This document shows, piece after piece, positions 8,462-16,557 of a DNA stretch of 41,385 nucleotides. The notes beneath the pieces are model-generated. The model worked only from the letters and a program-made list of their open reading frames with translations. It ran no database searches and was not told the DNA's origin. The position numbers were made by a program, and so were the translations under genes. Origin of the DNA: Thermoplasmatales archaeon UBA509. GTDB taxonomy: Archaea; Thermoplasmatota; Thermoplasmata; Thermoplasmatales; Thermoplasmataceae. The stretch's first letter is position 1; each line of letters begins with the position of its first letter. Location: NCBI GenBank assembly GCA_002498845.1, contig DAJC01000021.1, positions 1,315-42,699 of the forward strand. Reading direction: 5' to 3'.

Positions 8462-9868
8462 TTACTGAGATTTTGCACCACTTGATGCAGGTGCAAATGT
8501 TCTTGCTGCTTTATTCCCAGCAAAGTATGCTACAGTTACCATTAGAATGGATATGACAAGCAGTGCAAGGCCTATGGCTTCAGGCAGCCAGAACAGATTT
8601 ATGGTGTATACGAGAACTCCAAAACCACCAAGGATTATACCGGCAAATATGAAGTAGAGAATCATCCTCCTTCCAAGTTCCATTCCTGAAACATATTTCA
8701 GGAATACTAGCAGAATCCCCGCCATAAGTGGCATCATGAAGAAAGCAAAGAGCAGGTGGCCATTGGTAAATGCCATATCATACAGGTATCCAGGACCTCC
8801 TGTGGGAGGTGTTCCTGGCGAACCGAAACCGTAGTAGGCTTCATTGAATTCCATGGTGTATCCAACTCCAATCATGACAGCCATTGTGGCTATCCAGGTC
8901 AGAAGTTCTGCCATCTGCACAAGCCTCTGGGTCCTGTTTGAAGATAATAAGTAGTATAGGCCAATTATGGCAAGAAGGGCTCCCCAGCCGACTATTCCAG
9001 TCTGGCTGTCATCCAGTGCCAGCCCGTTCATGCCTCCTGGGCCGAATGGCGCAATGGCAGGAATCACATATGTCCCGAATGACGATATGAGATAGAGGTA
9101 TGTCATGGATATTGTTCCCGCAACAGCAATGATCATTCCTGCGTTCACGATATGTCTCTTCCATCCCTGAAGCTTATCATAGCCCATGGTAACAGCTGCA
9201 ACTGCAACTATGCCGCCCATGACTGCAGGAAGCATTTCATGGGAGTGGGACGTCACAAGGTTTCCAAGAAATGTTTGCAGGCCTCCCCAGGCAGTGACAT
9301 AACTGTTGAATGCCGGAAGTGAAGCATACCCGAATAGGTTACCGTATTCGTACACCATTCCCATAACACCTGCAATCCCAGCTGATATAGTTGCTATGAC
9401 AATTAGAGTATATGCGCCCCATATTGCCTTGAACTTCTGGGTGTTTTTAAAAGGCATTATGATAAGATAAACAAGGAATATGAGGGCAATTACGATCATC
9501 CAAACATCCCTTATGGCCTGGAATACATAATCGGCAGTCTGTGCAGAAGTGGAATAAAAGAATGCCATCCCCAGGATTGTGAAGAAGAGAATTGGAATCG
9601 TACTTATGTTGATGCTCTTCCTGGCAAGGGAACCAAGATCGAGCAATTCAGAGGTATACAGTATAAGAAGGAAGGCAAACGGTATCATGATGGTATGATA
9701 GAAGTTCACCATGTCCAGAGTGAAGTCACCAAGCTTGAACCACGTGACACCGGGAAGCAGTGGACTGATTATGAGAAAGAATGTGATAAACGCCAGCACC
9801 AGTCCCATATTCATCTTCGGGTTAAGCAAAAATTCTAATGCGCTCGAATTTCCATATTTTTGAGGCAT
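8462..9868 (-). CDS. Polytopic membrane protein, possibly heme-binding, distantly heme-copper-oxidase-like
   Basis: A 468-residue integral membrane protein with about 12-14 hydrophobic helices. Histidines sit in conserved-looking membrane contexts: VNFYHTIMIPFAF (H58), GNLVTSHSHEMLPAVMGG (H208, H210) and FTNGHLLFAFFM (H371). The H58 segment recalls helix 2 of heme-copper oxidase subunit I and the SHSHEM segment recalls its helix 10. However, the copper-site signatures (HPEVY and the HH pair) are absent, so it is not a normal terminal oxidase. The heme A synthase motifs are not seen either. It is divergent from protoheme IX farnesyltransferase, which supports a link to heme. A TATA box about 27 bases before the ATG suggests a leaderless mRNA. 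Specific function unassigned. Confidence 0.75.
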   Translation of the reverse strand: MPQKYGNSSALEFLLNPKMNMGLVLAFITFFLIISPLLPGVTWFKLGDFTLDMVNFYHTIMIPFAFLLILYTSELLDLGSLARKSINISTIPILFFTILGMAFFYSTSAQTADYVFQAIRDVWMIVIALIFLVYLIIMPFKNTQKFKAIWGAYTLIVIATISAGIAGVMGMVYEYGNLFGYASLPAFNSYVTAWGGLQTFLGNLVTSHSHEMLPAVMGGIVAVAAVTMGYDKLQGWKRHIVNAGMIIAVAGTISMTYLYLISSFGTYVIPAIAPFGPGGMNGLALDDSQTGIVGWGALLAIIGLYYLLSSNRTQRLVQMAELLTWIATMAVMIGVGYTMEFNEAYYGFGSPGTPPTGGPGYLYDMAFTNGHLLFAFFMMPLMAGILLVFLKYVSGMELGRRMILYFIFAGIILGGFGVLVYTINLFWLPEAIGLALLVISILMVTVAYFAGNKAARTFAPASSGAKSQ

Positions 9869-10160
9869 AGCACTTCAACCGCAAGACCATATAATAAAAT
9901 AATACCTAATTTGAAAGGCATGGTAATTATATAGTTACATAAATGAAAAAATAATGGCGAATTCATTCATGACGCCACCTCTTGAAGGATAATTATTGTT
10001 ATCCTATGACGAAAACAGACTATATTCATGCCAATCGAGATACAAATTTTTCATGAACATTCACCTGTTAGATTCTAGGCTGTAAAAAACAGGAAAAATC
10101 TGAATTCACATACATAATCAAAGGCAGACACATTTAACTGATAAGGTTCCCATTTTATTA
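9869..10160. promoter_or_regulatory. Divergent promoter region with a 7-bp inverted repeat
   Basis: A 292-bp AT-rich intergenic region. It holds a minus-strand TATA box (ATTTTATTAT, 9900-9891) for the membrane protein and a plus-strand TATA-like box (CATTTAAC, 10131-10138) about 26 bases before the farnesyltransferase ATG. In between, AGGATAA (9986-9992) and TTATCCT (9999-10005) form a perfect 7-bp inverted repeat with a 6-bp spacer, a plausible operator or short hairpin. I see no gene in this stretch. Confidence 0.5.
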
Positions 10161-11054
10161 ATGCAAAACAAATTCTATGGTATGGGCACGATGGAAAAAG
10201 CCATGGTTTATGTTAGGTTTACAAAGCCAAAAGTCTGGGGTCTCCTGGTCTTTGTAGGAGCCATGTCTGCCATTATTGCCATCCCCACCTTCAATTTTGG
10301 GTATCTGTCGCTGCTGACTGCCGTTATAGTTGCACTTGCTGCCGGCTCAGCCGGAGCCGAGTCCCTGACAAACTATCTGGATCGGGACATAGATTCAAGA
10401 ATGCTGAGAACAAACCGCAGGCCCATGGTAACAGGTGCTGTGACACCCACTTCAGCACTGGTTAATGGCTCGGTGCTCATAGTAATTTCAATTGCCATAC
10501 CCCTGGCCATGAACAGATTCATTGCAGCTGGCTTCATGGCTGCCGGGGTGGCAGATAATGTGCTCGTTTACAGTTATCTTCTCAAACGGAAGACCCCGTG
10601 GAGCGTAATATTAGGAGGATTCTCCGGAGGCATACCTGTACTGGTAGGATGGTACATGATCTCCACTGTTTCTTCGTTCATTCCCTGGTTCCTCTTCTCA
10701 CTGGTGATTGTATGGATACCTATCCATATCTGGAGTCTTGCATACATGTACCGTGACGATTACGCCCGTGCCGGTGTGCCAATGCTTCCTGTTGTTTACT
10801 CAGACCGTGTTTCTGCTGACTGCATTTCGTTCTCGGCAATCCTGCTTGTATTGTTTTCCTTTATCCCTGTCTTGTTTGGAGGAGCGAAATTACTTTACAT
10901 AATCCTGATTGGCATTCCGGCAGTCCCAGTGCTGATCTACATTGTCCGATTCCTGAGAAAACCTGACAGGAAAAGTTCATTCTCACTATTCAAGTATTCC
11001 AGCCCATATCTGACAGTGGTGTTCATAATATTCGCATTACTGAGATTTCTTTGA
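10161..11054 (+). CDS. ctaB: Protoheme IX farnesyltransferase (heme O synthase)
   Basis: A 297-residue UbiA-family prenyltransferase with about nine membrane helices. The first Asp-rich motif NYLDRDIDSRM (N71, D74, D78) binds the Mg-diphosphate of farnesyl-PP. The second conserved block HIWSLAYMYRDDYARAG followed by VPMLPVV is specific for the CtaB/CyoE branch. It transfers a farnesyl group to protoheme IX to make heme O, the precursor of heme A for terminal oxidases. The start fits a leaderless promoter (TATA-like box near 10135); an internal ATG at 10191 is the alternative. It is divergent from the histidine-containing membrane protein. Confidence 0.93.
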   Translation: MQNKFYGMGTMEKAMVYVRFTKPKVWGLLVFVGAMSAIIAIPTFNFGYLSLLTAVIVALAAGSAGAESLTNYLDRDIDSRMLRTNRRPMVTGAVTPTSALVNGSVLIVISIAIPLAMNRFIAAGFMAAGVADNVLVYSYLLKRKTPWSVILGGFSGGIPVLVGWYMISTVSSFIPWFLFSLVIVWIPIHIWSLAYMYRDDYARAGVPMLPVVYSDRVSADCISFSAILLVLFSFIPVLFGGAKLLYIILIGIPAVPVLIYIVRFLRKPDRKSSFSLFKYSSPYLTVVFIIFALLRFL

Positions 11055-11171
11055 TGGCAGCATTATACTGAAAAATCACACCATTATTCTTTTTCTGCTT
11101 ACCAGATCGGGAGCAACAGTTGACTCCAAGCCGTCTTATTATATTTTGACGTACAAAGATTTAACTAAAGT

Positions 11172-12968
11172 ATGCTCTTGCAAACTCTGGTCACACAAAT
11201 GAAGCTTCAGTATCTGTTGGAAATGGATAAACCCCAGACTCATTTTTACGGCGTAACCATGAGCATTGATGACTTCAGTGAGGATAACATGCTCCTGATA
11301 ATGCCAGCCTGGGCTCCGGGGTCTTATGAGATCTACGATTTCGCCAGATTTGTTCGCAACCTTCGGGCATATTCGGGGTCAGATCAGCTGGATGTGCAGA
11401 AGAAAGATAAATCCACGTGGAAGGTTAACACCAAGGATATCCATTCCATAAAGATTACCTATGAAGTTTATGCAAATGAATTGAGCGTTCATACCAGCCA
11501 TGTGGATTCCACTCATGCTTTTCTGAATGGAACAAGCGTCTTTCTTTATGTGGAGGGTTACAAGGACCAGTCGCTTGAACTGGTAATTAAGCCCTTTGGT
11601 AACTGGAAAGTCTCAACCGGACTGGAGAAACTGTCCGACAACAGATACCGTGCAGTTACGTACGACATACTGGCCGACTGCCCCTTAGAGATAGGAGAAC
11701 ATCGAAGCCTCTTCTTCACCGTGGATGGTAAAGAACATGAAATCGTCCTCTATGGCCGGGGAAACGAGGATGAGGAGAAATTATCTTCAGATGTCAGAAA
11801 AATAGTGGAACAGTATGCAAAAATCTTCGGGCACCTTCCATACAAAAGATATGTTTTCATCTATCACCTGGTTTCAGAAGAAGACCAGTCTGGCGGACTG
11901 GAGCATCTGAATTCAACCACCATAGATATAGACCGGTTCACGTTCTCTCCCTTCGATAAGTACAAGCATTTTCTTTCTGTCACATCCCACGAATTCTTCC
12001 ATCTGTGGAACGTAAAGAGGATAAGACCCATTGAGCTGGGGCCCTTCAACTACAAGGAAGAGAACTATACAACAATGCTGTGGATAGCTGAAGGCTTTAC
12101 CAACTTCTATGGATACCATGTCCTGATGCGGGCTGGACTTGTTGACCAGAAGGAATACTTCCGGTATCTGGCGGAAAATATGAGATACCATGATTTTCTT
12201 CCGGGATCAAGAAACACATCAGCATCCGAATCCTCGTTTGATGCCTGGATCAAGCTTTACCGGCCGACCCCAAATAATATAAACAGTTACATCTCATATT
12301 ATCTGAAGGGGGAGCTTCTTGGCTTTGTACTGGATTCCATGATCATCGATGCAACTCATGGTGCAAAGTCGCTTGACGACATGTACCGGTCCCTTATGGA
12401 AAAATACAACAAGGACGGAAAGGGATATACTGAAAAGGACATAATCACAACACTCAAGGATGTTACCGGCAGGGATTTCTCTGAATTCTTCGCTAAATAT
12501 GTGCGGGAGCCTGGAAAACTTGAATTCCAGGACTACCTGAAGCCCTTTGGCTATTCTCTGAGGAAGGGCTACCGGAAAGTGGATGGTGTTGAACCGTCAA
12601 ATAAAGCTTACCTTGGGATTATAGTGAGAACAAATGGAGGCAGGTACGTCGTTGATTCCGTTGTGGAAGGGAGTCCTGCATATGAGGCTGGGATCAATCC
12701 GAAAGATGAAATTCTGGCTGTGGATAACTTCAGGTTCACAGACGTTTTCCTGAAGGAAATGAAGGAAGAGGTAAAGCGCCTTAAGGTGGACAATCTTGCA
12801 TCATTCCATCCTGGACAGAACGTTACCGTTACCTTCTTCAGGCGCGGGCTTATATACACTGTTCCGGTGAAACTATCTGATGCCCCGTATGAATATTATG
12901 AGATTACTGAGAGCGAGCAGATCCCTGCAGGATCTGAAACGCTGCGAGGAAAATTTCTGACAGGGTGA
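11172..12968 (+). CDS. M61-family metallopeptidase with C-terminal PDZ domain
   Basis: A 598-residue peptidase of family M61 (glycyl aminopeptidase type). An N-terminal beta domain (about 1-170) is followed by the thermolysin-like catalytic domain with HEFFHLWNVKRIRP (zinc ligands H273, H277; catalytic E274) and the third ligand in WIAEGFTNFYGYH (E307). A PDZ domain occupies about residues 480-560 (YLGIIVRTNGGRYVVDSVVE, then SPAYEAGINPKDEILAVD). There is no signal peptide, so it is probably cytosolic and trims peptides, in line with the peptidolytic lifestyle of Thermoplasmatales. The start ATG has an AT-rich TATTATATTTT box about 30 bases upstream. Confidence 0.93.
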   Translation: MLLQTLVTQMKLQYLLEMDKPQTHFYGVTMSIDDFSEDNMLLIMPAWAPGSYEIYDFARFVRNLRAYSGSDQLDVQKKDKSTWKVNTKDIHSIKITYEVYANELSVHTSHVDSTHAFLNGTSVFLYVEGYKDQSLELVIKPFGNWKVSTGLEKLSDNRYRAVTYDILADCPLEIGEHRSLFFTVDGKEHEIVLYGRGNEDEEKLSSDVRKIVEQYAKIFGHLPYKRYVFIYHLVSEEDQSGGLEHLNSTTIDIDRFTFSPFDKYKHFLSVTSHEFFHLWNVKRIRPIELGPFNYKEENYTTMLWIAEGFTNFYGYHVLMRAGLVDQKEYFRYLAENMRYHDFLPGSRNTSASESSFDAWIKLYRPTPNNINSYISYYLKGELLGFVLDSMIIDATHGAKSLDDMYRSLMEKYNKDGKGYTEKDIITTLKDVTGRDFSEFFAKYVREPGKLEFQDYLKPFGYSLRKGYRKVDGVEPSNKAYLGIIVRTNGGRYVVDSVVEGSPAYEAGINPKDEILAVDNFRFTDVFLKEMKEEVKRLKVDNLASFHPGQNVTVTFFRRGLIYTVPVKLSDAPYEYYEITESEQIPAGSETLRGKFLTG

Positions 12969-13070
12969 TCACAGGCCAGAATTGAAATCTATATAGGGGG
13001 TGGGCTTCTGGTCACCAACCCATTCATGGCATTACATATCTAGAAGACCATCCATATTAGCTACATACTT

Positions 13071-13078
13071 TTTATATA
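13071..13078 (+). promoter_or_regulatory. TATA box that decides the start of the ACT-domain regulator
   Basis: TTTATATA (13071-13078) is centred 24-25 bases before ATG 13099, which favours that codon over the in-frame ATG at 13087 or anything upstream. Confidence 0.6.
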
Positions 13079-13098
13079 GGGATGGAATGGTAGCAATC

Positions 13099-13698
13099 AT
13101 GCTGTTAATCCTTGAGGAATATTTCAAAGATCACCCCATCAAGAGGAAAGTTGTGGAAGGCGTCTTTAACCGTGGTATTTCCATCAGGGACGGTAAATTT
13201 TACGTTGACGGGATCGAGGTTTCAATAAGTGAAGTTGCCAAGACCCTTGGGGTCAACCGCCGCACCGTATACGATACCATAAAAATCATTGAATCCAAAC
13301 CGGAGATCAAGGAGCTTATGGGTAGATTGAGGCCCATACCGGACATGGGAAGCATTGCGCCGCTTATGGGACACCAGACCGTCATTTTGAGAATAGCACC
13401 AGGCTATTTTGGCACCGTTTTACCAGAATTCCTTTCCACAGTAAAAAAATACGGCTGCTACCTGAAAGAGATTGAGGGAAGAAATTTCGAGAAGGAGGAC
13501 ATATACATAAGGGCAATCATCTATCATACAGTTCCTCCCCGGACCTTTGCTGCTCTTTCGGAGATAGACGGTGTCAGGAAGGTCACAGTGGAAACATCGG
13601 AAGATCTTGATCTTGAGCCAATCTGCAGCAAGTGCAAAGTCAAGGTCTGCACAACCAAGCTTTCCACCAGTCTGTTTGTTGATGAAACTGAGGAATGA
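13099..13698 (+). CDS. Predicted amino acid metabolism regulator: HTH plus ACT-like domain
   Basis: A 199-residue protein resembling the archaeal family described as predicted regulators of amino acid metabolism with an ACT domain (COG2150 type). Residues about 30-60 form a helix-turn-helix (VSISEVAKTLGVNRRTVYDT), and about 90-170 an ACT-like alpha/beta domain (TVILRIAPGYFGTVLPEFLS ... DIYIRAIIYHTVPPRTFAAL) that would bind a small effector. The C-terminus has three cysteines (CSKCKVKVC), a possible metal site. The open frame extends upstream to 13000, but a TATA box supports the leaderless start at 13099; ATG 13087 is the alternative. Confidence 0.82.
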   Translation: MLLILEEYFKDHPIKRKVVEGVFNRGISIRDGKFYVDGIEVSISEVAKTLGVNRRTVYDTIKIIESKPEIKELMGRLRPIPDMGSIAPLMGHQTVILRIAPGYFGTVLPEFLSTVKKYGCYLKEIEGRNFEKEDIYIRAIIYHTVPPRTFAALSEIDGVRKVTVETSEDLDLEPICSKCKVKVCTTKLSTSLFVDETEE

Positions 13699-13752
13699 GT
13701 TCTTTCCTGGAGATTGTTCCGGACTGAAACCTCTTAACCACTATTCGCAATG

Positions 13753-13760
13753 TTTATATA
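13753..13760 (+). promoter_or_regulatory. TATA box of the XRE-type regulator
   Basis: TTTATATA is centred 25 bases before the GTG at 13782, giving a leaderless transcript that begins at the GTG itself. Confidence 0.65.
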
Positions 13761-13781
13761 CGATTTTTAATAATTGTTTTC

Positions 13782-14732
13782 GTGGATGATCGCAGGGCAG
13801 CAGTCTTGAGAAAAGTTTTCCAGATTTTGCTAAGGGAGGGTTTCAACGTCTCCGATCCAAATCTGGGTAACCTCCTGAGTTTCGATCTCATCGCTAAGAG
13901 AGACAGGCTCAGGCTTATCATTAAGATCCTGCAGAACATTGACACATTCAAGAGCCCCAATGCCCTTGAGATGATACGAATATCAAAACTGACTGACGGC
14001 ACTCCCCTGGTAATTGGGGAGAAGGCAGGATCAGGTGCCCTTGAGAGAGGAGTCATATACTACCGCCACAGCATTCCCATACTGTCTGCTGAGAGTTTCA
14101 GTGACTATGTGGATGGAGACCAACCGTGCATATCTTCAGGTCCCGGTGGCTTCTATGTGTCCATAGATGGTGAACTGCTTCACAGAAGGCGTGAGGAACT
14201 GGGTTACTCCATTGGGTATCTTTCCAACAAAATCGGAGTTTCAAGGAGGTCCATATCGCTTTATGAAAGTGGAAGTGCAGTGACTGTGGATGTTTTCCTG
14301 AAGCTTGAAGAGATACTCAGGGAAGACCTCAGGAAGTCCATAAATCTTATGGAGATATCAGATTCTCTGCAGATGCCCTCCGAGGATGGCGAAATCACAA
14401 ACGAGTTCCTTCGGGAGGTTCTTGAGATAATGATAGGAAACGGCTTCGAACTCCATGCAATGAGGAGGGCGCCTTTTGATGCAATCACAAGGGAATCCAT
14501 GAGGGAGTTTCTTCTTGTTGGTCTTCTTGAAACCCTTAACGGCAAGAGGGACCGCATTGAAGCACTTAGAAACGTCAGTGCAATATTCGAGAATGATGCT
14601 TTCCTGGTAAGCAGAATGAGCACTGAACGTGAGAACATAGCCGGATGCCCTGTCATAAGCGTCAATGAACTCAGGGGCATTTCTGAGAAGGAACAACTGC
14701 AGAGAATTATTGAGAAAAGGAAAACTTCCTGA
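13782..14732 (+). CDS. XRE-type HTH transcriptional regulator (archaeal COG1395 type)
   Basis: A 316-residue archaeal regulator. The N-terminal 110 residues form an alpha/beta domain with LLREGFNVSDP and the KLTDGTPLVIGEKAGSGALE segment. Residues about 127-175 are a Cro/XRE helix-turn-helix (RRREELGYSIGYLSNKIGVS then RRSISLYESG). The C-terminal half is a helical domain (about 195-310). This architecture matches the archaeal putative HTH-type regulatory proteins similar to MJ0164. The GTG start is supported by a TATA box exactly 25 bases upstream. The next gene starts inside its stop codon (TGATG), so the two are translationally coupled. Confidence 0.87.
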   Translation: MDDRRAAVLRKVFQILLREGFNVSDPNLGNLLSFDLIAKRDRLRLIIKILQNIDTFKSPNALEMIRISKLTDGTPLVIGEKAGSGALERGVIYYRHSIPILSAESFSDYVDGDQPCISSGPGGFYVSIDGELLHRRREELGYSIGYLSNKIGVSRRSISLYESGSAVTVDVFLKLEEILREDLRKSINLMEISDSLQMPSEDGEITNEFLREVLEIMIGNGFELHAMRRAPFDAITRESMREFLLVGLLETLNGKRDRIEALRNVSAIFENDAFLVSRMSTERENIAGCPVISVNELRGISEKEQLQRIIEKRKTS

Positions 14733-15397
14733 TGTACAGGGAATTCAGGAATCCGGAAAACAACAGGAATATCAGGGTCTATTCCGGAGTGAAGGGGCTC
14801 ATATCCCATGGTGATGACTTAAAATCAGTTCTGAACACAATGAACCCCGAAATCATACTTGTTACCATAGCTCCGTCGGAGGTGAACGGCCTGAGGGAAT
14901 TTCTCAAGGACCCATTTGAGATGAATCTGTCTGATTACGAGATAATTTACGGTATCAGGCTCAGGAAATATGGGGAGGTAATGACGCCCCCACCCATATA
15001 CATTGAAGTGATCAATTATTCCGAAAAAAGCGGAAGCCGCGTCACTGGCATTGACATGGATGATGAAACATACAACACAGCATACACCCAGAACATCAGG
15101 TCTTTTGACCTCCTCAGGGATTCCATGAGAAAGAAGAGAGTGCTAAATGCAGACTACCACGATACCAATGAATATGAATTTGCGGAGGCATGGGCCGAGA
15201 AACAGAAAGCCATCAGGGGAAGGAGAAAGCTTGAACAGATGCGCATGAGCTATATAGCCGGAAAGGTCAGGGAATTTGTAACCCAGGATTATGTTGAGAA
15301 CCACATCATAGTATGTGATCACGAGTTTTACAAAGGCATAAGGGATGTGCTTATCTCAATGGGTTATGCCCAAGCAGATCCTGATCAGGCAACATAA
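14732..15397 (+). CDS. Hypothetical protein coupled to the XRE-type regulator
   Basis: A 221-residue soluble protein that I cannot assign. It begins one base before the end of the upstream regulator gene (TGATG overlap). The N-terminal part reads as alternating strands and helices (VYSGVKGLISHGDDLKSVLN, EIILVTIAPSEVNGLREFLK). The middle has YGEVMTPPPIYIEVINY, and the C-terminal half is helical and charged (EYEFAEAWAEKQKAIRGRRK, then LEQMRMSYIAGKVREFV). The arrangement 'values like IILVTIAPSE, then a charged AEAW...RRK helix' faintly recalls TraB/ChaN-type proteins, but key motifs are not clear. Its end overlaps the convergent rlmE by 13 bases. Confidence 0.7.
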   Translation: MYREFRNPENNRNIRVYSGVKGLISHGDDLKSVLNTMNPEIILVTIAPSEVNGLREFLKDPFEMNLSDYEIIYGIRLRKYGEVMTPPPIYIEVINYSEKSGSRVTGIDMDDETYNTAYTQNIRSFDLLRDSMRKKRVLNADYHDTNEYEFAEAWAEKQKAIRGRRKLEQMRMSYIAGKVREFVTQDYVENHIIVCDHEFYKGIRDVLISMGYAQADPDQAT

Positions 15398-15975
15398 CCT
15401 TCAAAGATGATGTAAATTTCGCTGCTGGAATCTCTGGAAGCAGAAACTTTCGTTGTTCTTGAGTTCCTGAAATGTTTCTTCCACTGGTTTACAAACTGGA
15501 CTGTCAGGTCTCCCTGAAACTGCTTGAGAAGCACAAAGCCACCGTCTTCCAGAAATCTGCCCACCAGATTCATCACGGACTGGCACAGTAGATATGAAGA
15601 AGCGTGGTCCCTGTCATGTATGCCGCTGGTGTGAATCATGGCATCTGAAACAATCCCCTGAAAATGCTTTATGCCAGCACCCTGCATTATTTCCCCAATT
15701 CTGTCAACAGTCCTCGGGTCCTCAATTTTCCCCCTAACAAATATCACATTATCCAGTGGTTCCATCTGGTTGATATCCACTGAGATAACAGGATTTCTCG
15801 TTATGCTGGTGATTATCTGGGACCACCCCCCTGGTGATGATCCCACTTCCAGAACGTATTGCCCAGGCCTGAGAAGATCAAACTTTGTCTGGATCTCCAT
15901 GAGCTTGAAGGCAGCACGGCTTCTGTACCGCTCCTTTTTTGCAAGATAATAATATTTATCCCTGTGATCGGGCAT
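15385..15975 (-). CDS. rlmE: 23S rRNA 2'-O-methyltransferase RlmE (FtsJ)
   Basis: A 196-residue FtsJ/RrmJ-family methyltransferase. It shows the family entry KDKYY-like DKYYYLAKKERYRSRAAFKL with the first catalytic lysine, motif I YVLEVGSSPGGWSQII for S-adenosylmethionine, the catalytic aspartate in GIVSDAMIHTSG, and the lysine in FVLLKQFQG. It methylates the ribose of a uridine in the 23S rRNA A loop. The open frame begins at 16017, but I chose ATG 15975 because homologues begin just before the DKYY segment and this start leaves the gcvH stop (15983) seven bases upstream rather than overlapped. It forms an operon with gcvH. Confidence 0.92.
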   Translation of the reverse strand: MPDHRDKYYYLAKKERYRSRAAFKLMEIQTKFDLLRPGQYVLEVGSSPGGWSQIITSITRNPVISVDINQMEPLDNVIFVRGKIEDPRTVDRIGEIMQGAGIKHFQGIVSDAMIHTSGIHDRDHASSYLLCQSVMNLVGRFLEDGGFVLLKQFQGDLTVQFVNQWKKHFRNSRTTKVSASRDSSSEIYIIFEGYVA

Positions 15976-15982
15976 GCCGGGA

Positions 15983-16357
15983 TTATTCTCCAATAAACTT
16001 CCTGTACTGGGCGGCATCCATGGAATCGACCTGCTTACCGGTCACCTTCATCTTGACCATCCAGTTTGCGTAGCAGTCCTTGTTCACTGCTTCTGGTGAA
16101 TCTGCAAGAGCTGAATTCACATCAATGACCTCCCCGTCTGCCGGGCTGTAAACGTCCTCCGCAGACTTCACGGATTCTATTGTCAGAAGTGCTTCCCCTG
16201 CCTTCCTTTTGGTTCCCTTGGACGGCAGATCTATGTACACTATATCAGTGAGTTGATTCTGTGCATAGTCGCTTATCCCCATTGTCAGCGTATCTCCCTC
16301 TATCCTATACCACTCGTGTGTCTTTGTGTACTTCAGGCCATCGGGAATCTTTGTCAT
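15983..16357 (-). CDS. gcvH: Glycine cleavage system H protein
   Basis: A 124-residue lipoyl carrier protein. The start region KYTKTHEWYRIEGD, the core MGISDYAQNQLTDIVYIDLP and the lipoylation site LLTIESVKSAEDVYSP (K64) are all typical of GcvH, which carries the aminomethyl group between the P, T and L proteins. Its length matches the family (about 125-130) when translation starts at ATG 16357. The upstream in-frame ATG at 16390 lies beyond the TATA box (16376-16386), which is 24 bases before 16357, so the shorter, leaderless form is preferred. No gcvP, gcvT or lpd is present in the window; it is paired with rlmE. Confidence 0.94.
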   Translation of the reverse strand: MTKIPDGLKYTKTHEWYRIEGDTLTMGISDYAQNQLTDIVYIDLPSKGTKRKAGEALLTIESVKSAEDVYSPADGEVIDVNSALADSPEAVNKDCYANWMVKMKVTGKQVDSMDAAQYRKFIGE

Positions 16358-16375
16358 GCCCCCATGATCACGGTG

Positions 16376-16386
16376 AAATATATAAT
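16376..16386 (-). promoter_or_regulatory. TATA box that decides the gcvH start
   Basis: ATTATATATTT on the minus strand is centred 24 bases before ATG 16357. It overlaps codons 2-5 of the longer open frame that starts at 16390, so that longer frame would not be in the mRNA. Confidence 0.6.
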
Positions 16387-16527
16387 CCATGGCTCATCAT
16401 CCTCAGTTCACCTGTTTTTATTGATGATATCAATTCTGGGTAACTGTGAATTTATAAAGTAAAATAATATCATCCATATTATTATGCTCAGACCACATAA
16501 TACGCTTTTTTTGCTCAATAACAAAAC

Positions 16528-16535
16528 CTATATAC
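16528..16535 (+). promoter_or_regulatory. TATA box of the zinc-finger membrane protein gene
   Basis: CTATATAC is centred about 26 bases before the GTG at 16558, fitting a leaderless start there. An alternative is a TTG at 16567, which has a GAGGTGA site (16555-16561) five bases before it. Confidence 0.5.
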
Positions 16536-16557
16536 TTTTGATTCATTATAAATTGAG

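Noticed and set aside
8449..8556. 35-codon frame after a perfect-looking GGAGGT (8435-8440) with a TTG start
   Set aside because: It runs antisense into the end of the membrane protein gene, its product has no recognisable feature, and the GGAGGT sits next to the A-run that reads as a terminator on the other strand.
8462..9868. Calling the polytopic protein a cytochrome oxidase subunit I
   Set aside because: The copper-ligand motifs HPEVY and HH are absent, so a functional terminal oxidase is not supported.
14732..15397. TraB/ChaN-family assignment
   Set aside because: Only a vague similarity in the order of strands and a charged helix was seen; the family's conserved glutamate and histidine motifs could not be found.
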